Assembly: GCA_951217055.1 (NCBI GenBank)
Contig: OX578285.1
Span: forward strand, 48,548,024-48,612,023
DNA from: Gerris lacustris
Taxonomy: Eukaryota > Arthropoda > Insecta > Hemiptera > Gerridae
Direction of reading: 5' to 3'
DNA length: 64,000 bases
Shown in pieces: positions 1 to 11,324 of this stretch. The notes beneath the pieces were generated by a model, which made no database searches, was not told the DNA's origin, and saw only the letters and a list, made by a program, of their open reading frames with translations. The position numbers were made by a program, and so were the translations under genes. Position 1 is the stretch's first letter. Each line of letters starts with the position of its first letter.

Positions 1-182
1 ACTACATGGTATATCATCTTTAGGTTCTTTAAATAAGCAACAACGCTTTTGGAGATACTTTCGAGTAGAGTAAATTGCTTTATCTACGATTGATACGAAA
101 TATAAACATAATATCTCTGTTTAGATGCGTAGAAAGTGATTCTTTTCGTGGCTGTATTCATTGCGCATGCGCGTTTATAATG

Positions 183-243
183 AGGTGAAGAATTCCTCTT
201 TTTTTCCGCCTTCGGTCGGAAAAAAAGAGGAATTCTTCACCTT
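183..243. repeat. 60-bp near-perfect hairpin in family A
   Basis: The arm AAGAATTCCTCTTTTTTTCC is mirrored across a short GCCTTCGGTC loop region. Other copies have the same stem with changed loops (23402-23462; 32493-32552), and copy 2 has a broken stem near 13985-14030. Loop bases vary while stem bases are kept, suggesting the structure matters for mobilisation or is repaired by pairing. Confidence 0.85.
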
Positions 244-329
244 AACGCACGATTAGCGAGTTTGTTTACATTCTAATTTGCTGTCTGTTTAATTAAAGTA
301 ACTGTTTATATAGAGTTTTTAGAGAAACA

Positions 330-476
330 ATGAGTGATTTAAGTGATTATGAAGAAAATGAGGAGAATTATACGCCTTCTGAAATAATTACTTCGGTACA
401 AAATGCAACTAATGAATTAATATCACCTTAATCAAAAGAGAATTACTTACTTACATACTGGAAGTTTATTAAATAT
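330..476 (+). pseudogene. Remnant N-terminus of a Crypton-like tyrosine recombinase in family A copy 1
   Basis: ATG at 330 opens 33 codons, acidic at first (MSDLSDYEENEEN), then TPSEIITSVQNATNEL, a TAA at 429, and the same frame resumes SKENYLLTYWKF. Copies at 13881-13745 (minus), 23556-23695 and about 32390-32280 (minus) show the same peptide with independent breaks; the commonest version of the last block is SKEKYELTYRKF. An acidic start, an EII..A..AT..L block and a K.KYE.TY..F block match what I recall of the N-terminus of Crypton-type tyrosine recombinases in insects. The catalytic R-H-R-Y domain is absent. Identification is by memory of the family pattern. Confidence 0.5.
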
Positions 477-500
477 TTTTTTCTGTATTTATTATTAATA

Positions 501-808
501 ATGGTAATGGTTAGACGGGAAGGACGAACCACTTGTTCGAACCTGCGGGCCTATTTTACCAACCCCGTGGTGGAGAGTTCCAAGTACTTCACACATCATA
601 CCTGTACATTGTACCGCCGAAGCGGGTATGGTGTGTTCATTAGTAAGCTATGTAAGCGTGCGTCAAAGCGTGGGGGAAGAGAACCCCTTAGGGGGTGCCC
701 TCGCCCTGCTCCGTCCACGACTCATAGATGCAATCCAGAGTACCATGGCACGGGATCGAACCCACGACCTCGATTCGCCTAGAGCACTGCGGCCACGCTG
801 GCTCCCAT
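501..808 (-). mobile_element. tRNA-derived SINE inserted in family A copy 1
   Basis: Read on the minus strand from 806, the head GGGAGCCAGCGTGGCCGCAG has a tRNA-like A-box and is followed by a canonical B-box (GGTTCGATCCC, about 747-757). These are RNA polymerase III internal promoter elements. The body runs about 250 bp and ends near 501 in a TAACCATTACCATTATTAATAA tail made of TTA/ATT repeats. Flanking TTATTA words look like a target duplication: intact family A copies have a single TTTATTATTAAAATCC there. Protein-like frames in the SINE are shadows. Confidence 0.75.
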
Positions 809-973
809 TGTTATTAAAATCCTCAATCGTAGATAAAGTACGGTACGCAACTCGTGCGAAAACTGCATTTTGCTTTGCTCGTGTGGTTTTACTACCCTCG
901 CTGTCACTCGGGTGCAAACTCCACACTCGCATGCAAAATGCTACTTTCCACACTAGACGCGTAATGTACTATT

Positions 974-2600
974 GCATTGATGATAGAAACGTACAACAAA
1001 AGCATTTTTAAGGAATAAATTGACTGGCAGTAGGTGGATCGGTCGCCGAAAGCGCGTTCTAGACTATAGTTTGATTCAACTCGTTCGCTCCGTGTTCAAT
1101 CTGAATAATGCTGATTCGTGTGTTTCTTTCTGAAGTGGAATCGGACACGCTGTGTCACACTCGGACTCGTGAGTAATTCTTCGCTTTTCTTAGCTGCTGT
1201 GTATTCACTAGTTTTTCCTTTAGGGATATTGACTCTAAGTTTCTCGTTTGGGGAAATTGAAACCGAGTTTGACAGTTCTAGGTCTTATTATGATACATGG
1301 GCACTTAGGTGATAGTTCAAGGCTCTCTCCAAACGAGGCCATCATCGGATGGTTGCGCCACCAAACAAGCGACCGGTGTTCATCAGTTCTAGAATGGAGT
1401 TGAAAGAAACAGCGGTTGGTTTTCTTGTATATTAAGAGTCATATAAACGGAAACAGATATAAAGGTGTAATTGGATCTATCCACTCCTATTAGACCGATC
1501 TAGTAAAGGACTATTTTGTCCTCTTTACAGCGATCTTCGAACTCTCGAAGAAACATTTTTTTTTTTAACTTTACAAGGATGTTCATCTCATCTTTTTGAC
1601 GAGTCGATGATATTTATAGAAAATGGACTGACCAGAATGAATTATTAGACATGAGAGACAGTTCTACCCGTTTTTTTTATTTTTAGATCTCGATTTGAGT
1701 TTTCCTCCACACTCGAATTCCACAGTGAAGATAACAAATTAATTTCCGAAATATATTATTGTTTCCTTACCGAAAGAAGCACATGGTTTTGCCTTCATTT
1801 CTAACGCGCACAAGAACAAAGAAAGAAATCAATAAAGGTTCTTTTATTTTAAAAAAAAATACATTCATTTTTTTGCTCAGAGTTACTACGTTATCATATT
1901 TCCCTGAAGCATATTTCCCTGAAGGTATAAATATATATCATCAAAAATAATTGGAATTGTTACAGGAGTTATTGGAAGTATGCAGGAAACAGTTTCCATT
2001 CTTATACGTCAATCCTAACCAAGCTTGATGTTTACGTCAAGCTAGTTATACGAAGGCAACAGGAAGAAACAAGGGTAAATTGATTTTATTTCTAAAAATA
2101 ATTTTAAAAAGTTTTGATTAAACATTTTCATGGTTGTTGTTGGTAGGGTTAAGTATAGGCTATTGATTAATCTCCCTACTATAGTGTCATGTATGTTAGA
2201 GCCGATATGTTCTCAATAAAATAATTTTCCACCTTGGGTTGACAAAATGAGCAAATAAAATATCATGTTACTTCGTTTGCATAAGGATGTGAACAATTAT
2301 TTAGGATAAATTACATTGTTAAATCCAAGAGCATATCTCGATTTTCATTTATACATTTATATTCTAAACAAATACATACATATATTCTAAAAATATCTCT
2401 CTTAGAAAATCTATCATATATTTTCTTCCTTTCTTAAAAATATTCGGGTCTTTTCTGTTATCCCCCCCCCCTACTCCTACCGGGCGCTTTTTCACATATA
2501 CAGGGTTGTACCCTTCAACTTTTATGGGGTATTCGTATTTCCTACAACTGTCTAGTGCACCAAAAGCTAAAACAACACTCGTTAGGTTGATCATCTCATT
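974..2600. other. No gene; unassigned sequence
   Basis: 1020-1560 is more GC-rich (GGTCGCCGAAAGCGCG at 1042) with frames under 65 codons, none convincing; it may be an old repeat. 1560-2600 is AT-rich with no signal except a C run at 2462-2471. A 63-codon frame at 1759-1950 looks like chance. Confidence 0.6.
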
Positions 2601-2605
2601 ATTTA

Positions 2606-2718
<113 letters not shown>

Positions 2719-2724
2719 ATCAAC

Positions 2725-3148
2725 CTGATACGAAGTCACCTGTACGCTGAATCACCGTCCCTTCTTTGTATGACTTCCTGTCTTTTGATAGCGACACCTT
2801 GTTCCTCCAAAGTGCAACTTTTATGTTATATATATATATATATATATATTTAAGGCGCCTTCACTCAACTTGGGGGTTCGGGTTTTATATATATATATAT
2901 ATATATTGCATATAATATAGACATAAACAAACAGTAACTTAGTAACCAATAAATAATAATTCACAACATTTTCCTCCCCTTTAAGAAGTTACGTAGAGAG
3001 CTCTTATGGTCGGCAAGCTTTTGTTCTCCTCGTCCGTCAATCATCACCTGATACGAAGTCACCTGTACGCTGAATCAGCGTCCCTTCTTTGTATGACTTC
3101 CCGTCTTTTGATAGCGACACCTTGTTCCTCCAAAGTGTAACTTTTTAT
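2725..3148 (+). repeat. 100-bp direct repeat pair around TA tracts
   Basis: ACCTGATACGAAGTCACCTG ... CACCTTGTTCCTCCAAAGTG occurs at 2725-2818 and again at 3048-3142, more than 95 percent alike by eye. Between them are (TA)n tracts at 2827-2850 and 2887-2906 and a 200-bp spacer. The second copy runs directly into family F, whose outer end it may be. Confidence 0.7.
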
Positions 3149-4925
3149 ACGTATTATATTAGTCCAAAAAAATAAAAATAAATAAAGAAAAAAAAATGCA
3201 GAAAATATGAATTTTTATGACCAAAAAATCCCTTTTAGTAGCTTGCTGGCAAATACATGACGGGATTTTATTTAATTCAGTTGTTGCGGACTCCACCTGG
3301 AGCTAAGGTCAAAACACTGAAATTTCTAGTGAGTTGGGATGATCCCCATGAGTTGTGACACTGATCGTATATAGATAGGTAATGTCCTTATCATAATGAT
3401 GTTTTTGATCCGGTCGTAAAAGATACAGCACAAAAAATTGTTGGGTAGGTGCATCATTAGCAAATTATTGTTATTCACGTTGTTAAATTCACAAAATAAT
3501 TAAAATAAGTAGAAATTATTTATAAACATAAAACTCGTCTAAGTGTGTCTACTCTATTCAAGTATGCATACAACATTTATTTTACATTTTCATAAAACTT
3601 TTAAACCTCTACTCCTTGTTATTTTTCGTCGAAACATAACGCATCCATTATCACTTATCACCAAAGATATTTGTTATATTATAGATATTGCTCGGACAAA
3701 CAGGAAGCAGACGCCGTACTCTGCAGTAGAGTATAATCCTGGTTAAACAGAAGGCGGCCTATCGCGGCGGACCGGTAAGCGGTTGTATTTGTCACGGTTG
3801 GCTCAGACGGTGAAACTCGCCAAACTTCTATTTATTTTAATTTACTTGATGCAAGCAAGACTTCTTCGTCAGAGGATCATCCGGACATGTCGATTAAAAG
3901 AAATAAATTGGTAGTGCGTGAAGTCTCACGTAAAAAGGGTTTCGTTGGTGTTGTAAACATGAAATTAGTAGTTGGGGGGGGGGGAGGGGGGGATTTGGAT
4001 GTTTTTGACAAAATGGCGTAGAAAATTAAACGCTTTCCACAAGTGTTATATATTTTTGTAATCTACTCTTCAATACCTTTCATTTGATACCCCACTCAAA
4101 ATTTTGAAAAAATATTTTTTTCCCCGTGACAGCAATTAGCCGCCATCTTGGATTCCCAGTTAATCCGACCAAGTTGCTATTCTTATTTTTTCTTTGGCCC
4201 ATCAGACTGCACATTTTGCATATTTTTCTATATTTTTAGTAAGAGCGGAAACATAGTTTTTAGGGGGGGGGGGGGGCAAGCTAAATTTCGATGTTTTTTG
4301 ACAAAATGGCGGGGAAAATTAAACGCTTTCTACAAGTGTCATATACATTTGTAATCTACTCTTCAATACCTTTCATTTGATACTCCACCCAAAATTTAAA
4401 AAATATATTTATTGTCGTGTGACATGAATTATCCGCCATCTTGGATTCCCAGTAAATCAGATCAAATTGCTAATCTTATTTTTTCTATGGCCCACCAGAC
4501 CACACATTTTGCATATTTTTCTATATTTTTAGTATGAGCGGAAATACTATTTTAAGGGGGGGGGGGGGGGGGTACACGCAAAATGTCGATGTTTTTTGAC
4601 AAAATGGCGCCGAAAATTGAACACTTTCCCTAAGTTTGTAATCTACCCTTTAATACCTTTCATTTTATACCCCACTAAAAATTTTAAAAAATATTTTTTT
4701 CGCATGACGTGAGTTATCCGCCATTTTGGATTTGAACAGCTTATAATTTTGAGTTCGCTATATTTTTCCTGTGTGCGCGTCAAAACGATCATTAATATTG
4801 GAAAGTTTCATGTTTCTATCTCTTTTTATTCAAAAGTTATTGGAACCGTACAGAGTGACAGACAGACACATGAACGAAACTATAAGGGTTTCTTTTTTTG
4901 GTTTTACCAACGAAACCCTAAAAAG
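3149..4925 (+). mobile_element. Family F copy 1 with three tandem G-tract modules
   Basis: Opening ACTTTTTATACGTATTATATTAG and CCCTTTTAGTAGCTTGCTGGC (as in 14390 and 62640-62800). From 3968 come three modules of roughly 290-300 bp (starts near 3975, 4264, 4556), each with a run of 10 to 16 G, then GACAAAATGGCG, CAATACCTTTCATTTGATAC and CCGCCATCTTGGATTCCCAG. It ends with the cassette (AAGTTTCATG ... GACAGACAGACAC) and the hairpin GGGTTTC-...-GAAACCC at 4887-4918. No coding capacity. Confidence 0.65.
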
Positions 4926-5902
4926 AAAACATGAAAAAATATGAAAAATCACGCTGATACGCACTCCCAACTTGCGGAGGACTACGGTCGTTCAGACCGC
5001 TCCCTGATCGACCAAGTCTTAGAATGTCGAAAAAGTCGCATATACGTCTTAACCCGTACCAGCTCATCGTGTTATATAGATAAAGAAAAATAACTGTTAA
5101 TTTTTGTAGCAAGTAAATCTTATCATTCATCTTACTGTTAATTAGGTTACATACCGAAACCGAACAGCACCATTACCGCACCTATTGTTTAATACCTCAC
5201 ACTTCAGGTAAACCTCTCAGAAATAACCTCTCAGGTATAAAACCAGCTATAAAAATTATATGACTCAGGTAAACATTTATATGCTACCAAAACCGCACAC
5301 TTCTTAAATTGTAACTATATATTATGCCTTACAATTTGAAGTCTATGAATATTGAGACTGTTGTAATAGGGGTAAAATAAATAAGTTGATAAAATGAATA
5401 ATTTACAAAAGTCATTGTTTTATTAAACAAGTAATTAAAAAGAGCTTTGTAAAACTTAAAAATCTAATTATATCTTCTTACTCTCAAACAAATGACCAAC
5501 CTTTTTTAAAAATGTTCTGGAATCTTGATGAACGTTATAAAGATAAAAATGTTTCTTTAATTCTCCGTATTTGTATCCGACAGGTGGTACGTTTTTTTTT
5601 CAATATTCCTTTTCTCCAATCATTCATTCTCGGCTCTGGGTCAATTTGGACATTTTTTAATACCTTAATTACATTGTATACACACAGGGATTAGCAGAAT
5701 AAAACTCACATACCAAAATTTCGTGTCCTCTATTTGACAAAGTAATAGTGAATTCCATTTAAATTTACACACGTGCACACAATTATTAAAATTATATTAG
5801 ATTCAAACACATTCACAGACTGACTGATGTTTATGTAAATAAACAAATTATGAGATGCAAAAGTGTGCGGTTCTGGACACTACCTTTTTTTTAACCTTTT
5901 TT
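4926..5902. other. No gene; AT-rich, with GTGCGG words
   Basis: ATACCGAAACCGAACAGCACC and ACCGCACAC words (5150-5300), a GTGCGGTTCTGGACACTACC at 5865, and GTGCGGTATTGG twice at 6610-6655 suggest an old element split by family C copy 1. Nothing coding. Confidence 0.4.
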
Positions 5903-6533
5903 ACTTTCTCATATAAAGAGAAAGTATTGTGATGGCGCGAAAATTCGATTTTGAGATTTTGATGGATTTACACGTTTTGAGGTCCCCTGAGTCCAAAAAA
6001 GTGGTTTTTAAAAAATGTCTGTCCGTCGTCTGTCGTCTGCCGTCTGTCGTCTGTTGTCTGTCGTCTGTCTGTGCAGACGCCTGGAGCCTAAACTACTGGG
6101 CCGATTTTGACGAAATTTGGCATACATTTTCAGAAAAATCATACCCCTAGGCGAAATCGAGAAATCAAATTTAGCTCTAAATTTGGGGGCGCTACCCCCA
6201 AAAAACTCTGAAAAAACGTGGAAAAAAATTATTTCTCGAAAACGGTTCCGACGATTTTGATTGAAAAATTCTAAAATGTAGTCAATTTAAATACGAATCT
6301 AACGATATAAGCCGTTTCCCCGGGAAAAATCTAGTTCCAGAGAAAATAGCTTAAAACGCGGACGGAGAGAGCCCGGGTTCGATTCCCCGCCCTGGTGAAG
6401 TTATTTTTATGGTAAATTTTGATATAATTTTCAATAATAATTAAACGTACTTACAAAAACTAATAAATGGAAAACATTGGCTAAGTAATTATGAACTCGT
6501 ATATGAGAAAGTTTGTCTGAGTTGTCTCGGACC
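5903..6533 (+). mobile_element. Family C copy 1, with tRNA-like B-box
   Basis: Left end ACTTTCTCATATAAAGAGAAAG (itself palindromic), right end ATATGAGAAAGT as inverted repeat at 6501-6512, followed by GTCTGAGTTGTCTCGGAC, a 7-bp stem with a TTGT loop. Contains the cassette in reverse order (GTCTGTCTGTGCAGACG then GACGAAATTTGGCATACATT). Near 6375 is GGGTTCGATTCCCCG, a match to a tRNA T-arm/B-box, in both this copy and copy 2. No long coding frame. Confidence 0.75.
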
Positions 6534-7019
6534 AATTTTTTCGGATTAGAAGGGATCCAGGATCCAGTGTCGGCTTCCTTTGTGCGGAAATGGACCTATC
6601 CCTTTTCCCTTTTGTGCGGTATTGGACTGCTTTCGAGGAAAGTGTGCGGTATTGGTATTTTTTCTTTTCCCCGCGCTCAAAGTGGAGCTTATGCTAGGAA
6701 TCAGTGGCTATTTTTCCTATTATTATTATGCAGATCAAGCAATTGAATGAAATGCCAAAATATATTCGTTTCAAAATCCTTCATAGAAATAAATCAGGAT
6801 TACATTATATACATTACTCATTCGATTATTCTAAGGTTAAAATACCCTGCGAATAGGAGTTCCAAGCTATTTTTATTATATGCAGGAATTTCTTTATCTC
6901 ATTTTTGCGAAGGATAAATAACCTTTTCTAATCAATGTTGACTTGTGGTTAATCTTATAACGATCATAATTGTGTGTATAAAAAACATACATATAAAAAA
7001 ACTTCCCAACAACTTTTTT

Positions 7020-7120
7020 TTATATATTAGCTGTTCGTGCCAGTAAGCTTTGGGCTTGTCCTGGTAACGACTAGGTTAAATAATAATAATAATAACAATA
7101 ATAAATAAAAAATGTGGACT
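7020..7120 (+). repeat. SINE/LINE 3' end with AAT tail
   Basis: GGGCTTGTCCTGGTAACGACTAGGTTAAA then (AATAAT)n. Short trinucleotide tails of this kind end many insect LINEs and their SINEs. The body upstream (6840-7020) is not recognisable. Confidence 0.4.
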
Positions 7121-7601
7121 GAAGGTTCGAATGTATTTGAACTGATAAATAAATTTTACGAGTGAATAGTGAATTAAATAGGTTATGTGAAAATAGTGAA
7201 TGAAGATTAAATAGGTGATATGGTTTAGGTGAATATGGAGTGTAGAAATGAGGTGAAGAGAGGTGGCTAAAGGTGATATCTCCTGTGGTTGGTAGCGTAG
7301 TTGTATTCTATCAAATTTAATAGTTCTTCACTTTCCTTAAATGCCAGGCTAAGAAGAAGAACATTGTGGAATCCGGTATATCACAAGTATATCTTGGATG
7401 ACTAGGATAATAAAAGATGGAAAACTGAAAAAATGTTACACCATAAAAGTGGACACTAAACCCGTGGAGGGCTACACACACACACACACTAGCCTTATTC
7501 CTAGGATTTTCTACAAGTGGAGAGACAATCCTCAGGATGTGCAGGCTTGCCAATAGCGCTGAAGGGGCCGAGCTTCTAATTAAAGAACTTGGAGGGTCCC
7601 C

Positions 7602-7889
7602 TTAAGCCTTGTCCATACTAGTAGACATGTTGCGCGATTTTGGTCTCAGAGACAATGTCTAGCGATTTGTCTATAGACATCGGCTAGACAAACGGCGTCT
7701 ACGGTCTCGCTGCTAGACCAAAAATCGCATGTCTATGGCTTTCCATTCTAAATGGTAGACACGGTGCAACGTTAGGCATGTTGCGCAACGTGTCTACAAG
7801 TGTGGACGCTAGACCTAGACAATTGACGGTATCAGCAGACGTCTATAGACATGTTGCGCAACGTGCCTACTGGTGTGGACTAGGCTTTA
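7602..7889. mobile_element. MITE, first of a tandem pair
   Basis: Starts TTAAGCCTTGTCCATACTAG and ends TGGTGTGGACTAGGCTTTA, imperfect inverted ends that extend inward through GTAGACATGTTGCGC on the left and GCGCAACGTGCCTAC on the right. Rich in the word TAGAC/GTCTA, which makes it fold on itself along its length. Non-coding, 288 bp. Confidence 0.75.
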
Positions 7890-7913
7890 GATTTTAAGTG
7901 CTGGCAGTTCCTT

Positions 7914-8204
7914 AATAAAGCCTTGTCAACACTAGTAGACATGTTGCGCGATTTTGGTCTCAGAGATAATGTCTAGCGATTTGTCTATAGACATCGGCTA
8001 GACAAACGGCGTCTACGGTCTCGTTGCTAGACCAAAATTCGCATGTCTATGTTTTTCCATTCTAAATGGTAGACATGGTGCAACGGTAGTCATGTTGCGC
8101 AACGTGTCTACAAGTTTGGACGCTAGACCTAGACAATAGACGGTCTCAGAAGACGTCTATAGACACATTACGCAACATGTCTATTGGTGTGGACTAGGCT
8201 TAAC
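7914..8204. mobile_element. MITE, second of a tandem pair
   Basis: Same unit as 7602-7889, about 93 percent alike by eye and in the same orientation, separated by 25 bp. Ends AAAGCCTTGTCAACACTAG and GGTGTGGACTAGGCTTA. Side-by-side direct copies suggest duplication of a MITE with its flank, not two insertions. Confidence 0.75.
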
Positions 8205-8365
8205 AGATGAACAAACCTGAAGTCTGTCTGACGGGTTTAGTAGTTGTAGGATATTCAATGGTGATGGACATAAGTAAAGAAAAGAAAAATTTAAATGCTA
8301 TTAGAGATAGTGTAAATTGGAAGTAAAGGAAGCAAATATTTTGAATAGTATTAGAAACGGTTTTA

Positions 8366-9262
8366 GGAACGAAGTTGCTTATGGCAGGTTACAGCGTCTG
8401 GATACGGGAGTGAATCCAAAACCGTCCAACCGTCACGAAATCGACCGATGACGATAACATGAGTACATGAAAACCGACATAGTTCAAATTTGGTACACAT
8501 GTTCATTTTACCAATGACCAGGACGTGTTCGTCGGACAACGTTATTCAACTAAGCGTTCGCGCGCAAAGCTCGTAAATGTAAAATTGGAATTTTAGGACG
8601 GGAAAAAATTCTAACTTCATCTAATTAATGAGACAAAAAACTTTATATTATTATTATTATTGTTTTTATTTATTTTTATTTTTTTAGTAAAACCAACACC
8701 GACACCGCAATGAAGTGTGAATGATCGCTAAATTTATTGAAGCGGACCTAAACGTTTAAAATAGAGGAAACAACGTTTTTACCGATATTTTATGTTCTAA
8801 CGGAACGATTTTAATAAAACTTCATACACATCGAATAAAGTGCAATTGAAACAGGCAAGTAAATTTTCAACCTGATACAAGCGGAAGTTTTGTGTAGGGA
8901 TGTGATATATTTTATAATATTTTAAATTAGTAGATCGGGTAGGTAGAGAACAGTCCTATTTCCTACCTACTGTCCTATTTTCTTCAAAACTCATTATGAT
9001 TAACTTTTTTCTCAATATTCAATACGTACATACTTATTGCAAGACGTTTGCTTCAATCATAAAAATAATGCATTTCATTTAATTTTGCCTTAATTCCGCT
9101 AAGTTCAAAAAGTTAGTTACATTTCTTTTTGTCTCTAACTCCGTCATGTATAAGTACATAGTTAGCAACATATATTTAGCAGTGTGATTTTATAATTTAT
9201 ATTTAATGAAAAGTGTAAGGAAGTTTGTTGCTACCGGGTGTCCCGCGACACCGCACGTATTT
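8366..9262 (+). mobile_element. Family B copy 1
   Basis: Left end GGAACGAAGTTGCTTATGG, right end GTAAGGAAGTTTGTTGC followed by the tail CCGGGTGTCCCGCGACACC, which folds as a hairpin (GGTGTC-CCGC-GACACC) before CGTATTTG. About 0.9 kb, no coding potential. Contains the shared AAATTTGGTACACATG cassette near 8487. The left and right ends are inverted repeats of about 16 bp in better copies. Confidence 0.75.
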
Positions 9263-10017
9263 GTTTTCTAGTAGTACTTTGATGTAAAAAGAATATTTTT
9301 CAGATAAGAATTTCAAATATAAGTAATATCAAGCCCTATATAGCAAAATATAAAGAAGATAAATAAAGAAAAACTACGATAAAGAAATAAACTTGTGTAG
9401 AATAACTAACTTCTTTATTTTGTTCGGATTTGAAATCTTTCTATTATAATATATATTTGTTTCTTCGCCAACTATTATAGAAAATTTTTAAATCTGAATA
9501 TATTGATTCGCCTCTTGACTAAGTATGATATAGGTTTGAAATATATCGAACTATACCTAGAAATTTCACACAAAGGTTCAATGTCAGAGAATAATGAATG
9601 ATTTTGCAAATGTATAATAATGTATATTTTTCATTATTTAAGTAATCTTTTTTCACGAGTCTATCTTATTTCTTCAATGAAACAAACATAACCATAATTT
9701 TGAGATAATATTTACAACAATATATTAAAAAAGGTTTGGTATTGCGCAATAAATCAATTATCATTGATTTACACAGTTTAAGGTTCCCCTGATAAAATTT
9801 TCTTTCTAATACGGTGTAGAAAAATTATACCCTGAAATTAATAAATTAATTTTAGCTCTATAAGGAGAGCAGATTACCATTTTATGCAGATTGCATAAAA
9901 TTTATATTTTATTTGATTTTTTTTATCAAATTTTTATCGTTTTGTTTTCAATGGTGTATATTGATAATGACTGCTGGTAATTCATGTTTTGCACTATCGC
10001 TATTTTTACTTTCTCAT
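9263..10017. other. No gene; AT-rich unique sequence
   Basis: I see no repeat, gene or RNA here apart from scattered short A/T runs. Confidence 0.6.
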
Positions 10018-10425
10018 ATAAGGAGAAAGTATTGTGATAGTGCGGAAAATTCTATTTGAAGACTTTGATGAATTTACACGTTTTGAAGTCCCTTGAGTCC
10101 AAAAAAGTGGTTTTTAACAAATGTTTGTCGAAAACGCAGTTCCGAAGATTTTGATTCCAAAATTGTAAAATTAGTCCATTTAAATACGAATCTAACGGCA
10201 TGAACCGTTTTCGCGGAAAAAATCTAGTACTAAGAAAATAGCTTTAATCGCGGACGGAGAGAGAACGGGTTCGATTCTCAGTCGAGGAGTTATTTTTATG
10301 AAATATGTTGATATTATGTTCAATAATTATTAAATCTATCTGCGAAAACTAATAAATGGAAACCACTGGGCTAAGTAATTATGAACTCGAATACGAGAAA
10401 GTTTGTCTAAGTTGTTTCGGATCGA
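10018..10425 (+). mobile_element. Family C copy 2
   Basis: From ACTTTCTCATATAAGGAGAAAG to ATACGAGAAAGT plus the tail GTCTAAGTTGTTTCGGAT, whose hairpin is weakened. It lacks the GTCTGTC/cassette part by deletion, but keeps the B-box-like GGGTTCGATTCTC near 10268. The 52-bp satellite begins just downstream. Confidence 0.7.
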
Positions 10426-10449
10426 TATTTTACTTATCCCAGAGGCCCT

Positions 10450-10957
10450 AGAAAAGTTACTGCAATGTATCTCGTGCATAAACAGTATTAAATATAGGAG
10501 TGAGGAAAGTATTGTAACGTAACACGTGCATAACCAGCATCTTATAGAGAAGTGCGAAAAGTAACGTAACACGTGCATAAACAGCATTTTATAGAGTAGT
10601 GCGGAAAGTATTGTAACGTAACATGTGCATAAACAGCATTTTATAGAGGGGTGTGGAAAGTATTGTAACGTAACACGTGCATAAACAGCATTTTATAGAG
10701 GAGTGTGGAAAGTATTGTAACGTAACACGCATAAACAGCATTTTATAGAGGAGTGCGGAAAGTATTGTAACGTAACACGTGCATAAATAGTATTTTTTAG
10801 AGGAGTGCGGAATGTATTGTAACGTAACACGTGCATAAATAACATTTTATAGAGGAGTGCGGAAAGTATTGTAACGTAACACGTGCATAAACAGCATTTT
10901 ATAGAGGAGTGAGGAAATTATCGTAACGTAATACGTGCATAAATAGCATTTTATAGA
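10450..10957 (+). repeat. 52-bp satellite, about nine units
   Basis: The unit has GTGCATAAACAGCATTTTAT, then AGAGGAGTGCGGAAAGTATT, then GTAACGTAACAC, 52 bp. Units differ by a few substitutions; the third lacks part of the unit. Starts just after family C copy 2 and its first unit is degenerate, so expansion ran rightwards. Apparent minus-strand frame (LLRYF..) is a shadow. Confidence 0.9.
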
Positions 10958-11324
10958 CAAATAAGATCCGTAGCAACAGTGATGACTCTACAATGAACAA
11001 TAAAGAACAAAATAATTATTAAGAAACATCTATCTAATACATTAAAAATAAATTACCCATAAAAAAACTGAAAGGTGAGTCCACGTGCTCACGATAGATC
11101 ATAAATGTTGCACAAATTTTATTACTGGTTATTGTCTTTGTTAGAGTAATAAATAACTCGGAAGTGGCATCCCTCCGTTATTATAAAAAGTCAATTGTAA
11201 GACCTCGATTTTGCTTTTTCATAAATACCCTCAACCTCTTCCATTGTTAATTATTAAATTAATTAAATAAATATTATTAATATTTAAATATGTAAATTAA
11301 AAGAACTGTAGAGAAACGTACAGA

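Larger units (their letters stand above)
79..973 (+). mobile_element. Family A copy 1, interrupted by a SINE
   Basis: Begins TTTATCTACGATTG (79-92), whose reverse complement lies at 824-837. Between them are a 60-bp hairpin (183-243), a remnant reading frame (330-476) and a SINE insertion (about 501-808). After the right repeat comes a 130-bp imperfect palindrome (838-970) starting GTACGGTACGC and ending GCGTAATGTAC. The same order is kept in three other copies, so this is a unit and not a chance assembly. Subterminal hairpins plus a tail beyond the inverted repeat are discussed under findings. Confidence 0.75.

Noticed and set aside
747..806. tRNA gene
   Set aside because: B-box is good, but the acceptor stem and cloverleaf cannot be completed and a 250-bp body follows; it is a SINE head.
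501..1011. Overlapping ORFs of 93-127 codons
   Set aside because: They read through a tRNA-derived SINE and the terminal palindrome of family A; similar frames recur in other repeat copies.
6363..6400. tRNA gene 3' half
   Set aside because: Only a T-arm-like element is present, in a repeat family; no acceptor or anticodon arms.
10480..10957. CRISPR-like array (regular 52-bp repeats)
   Set aside because: There are no unique spacers; the whole unit repeats, and the genome is eukaryotic.
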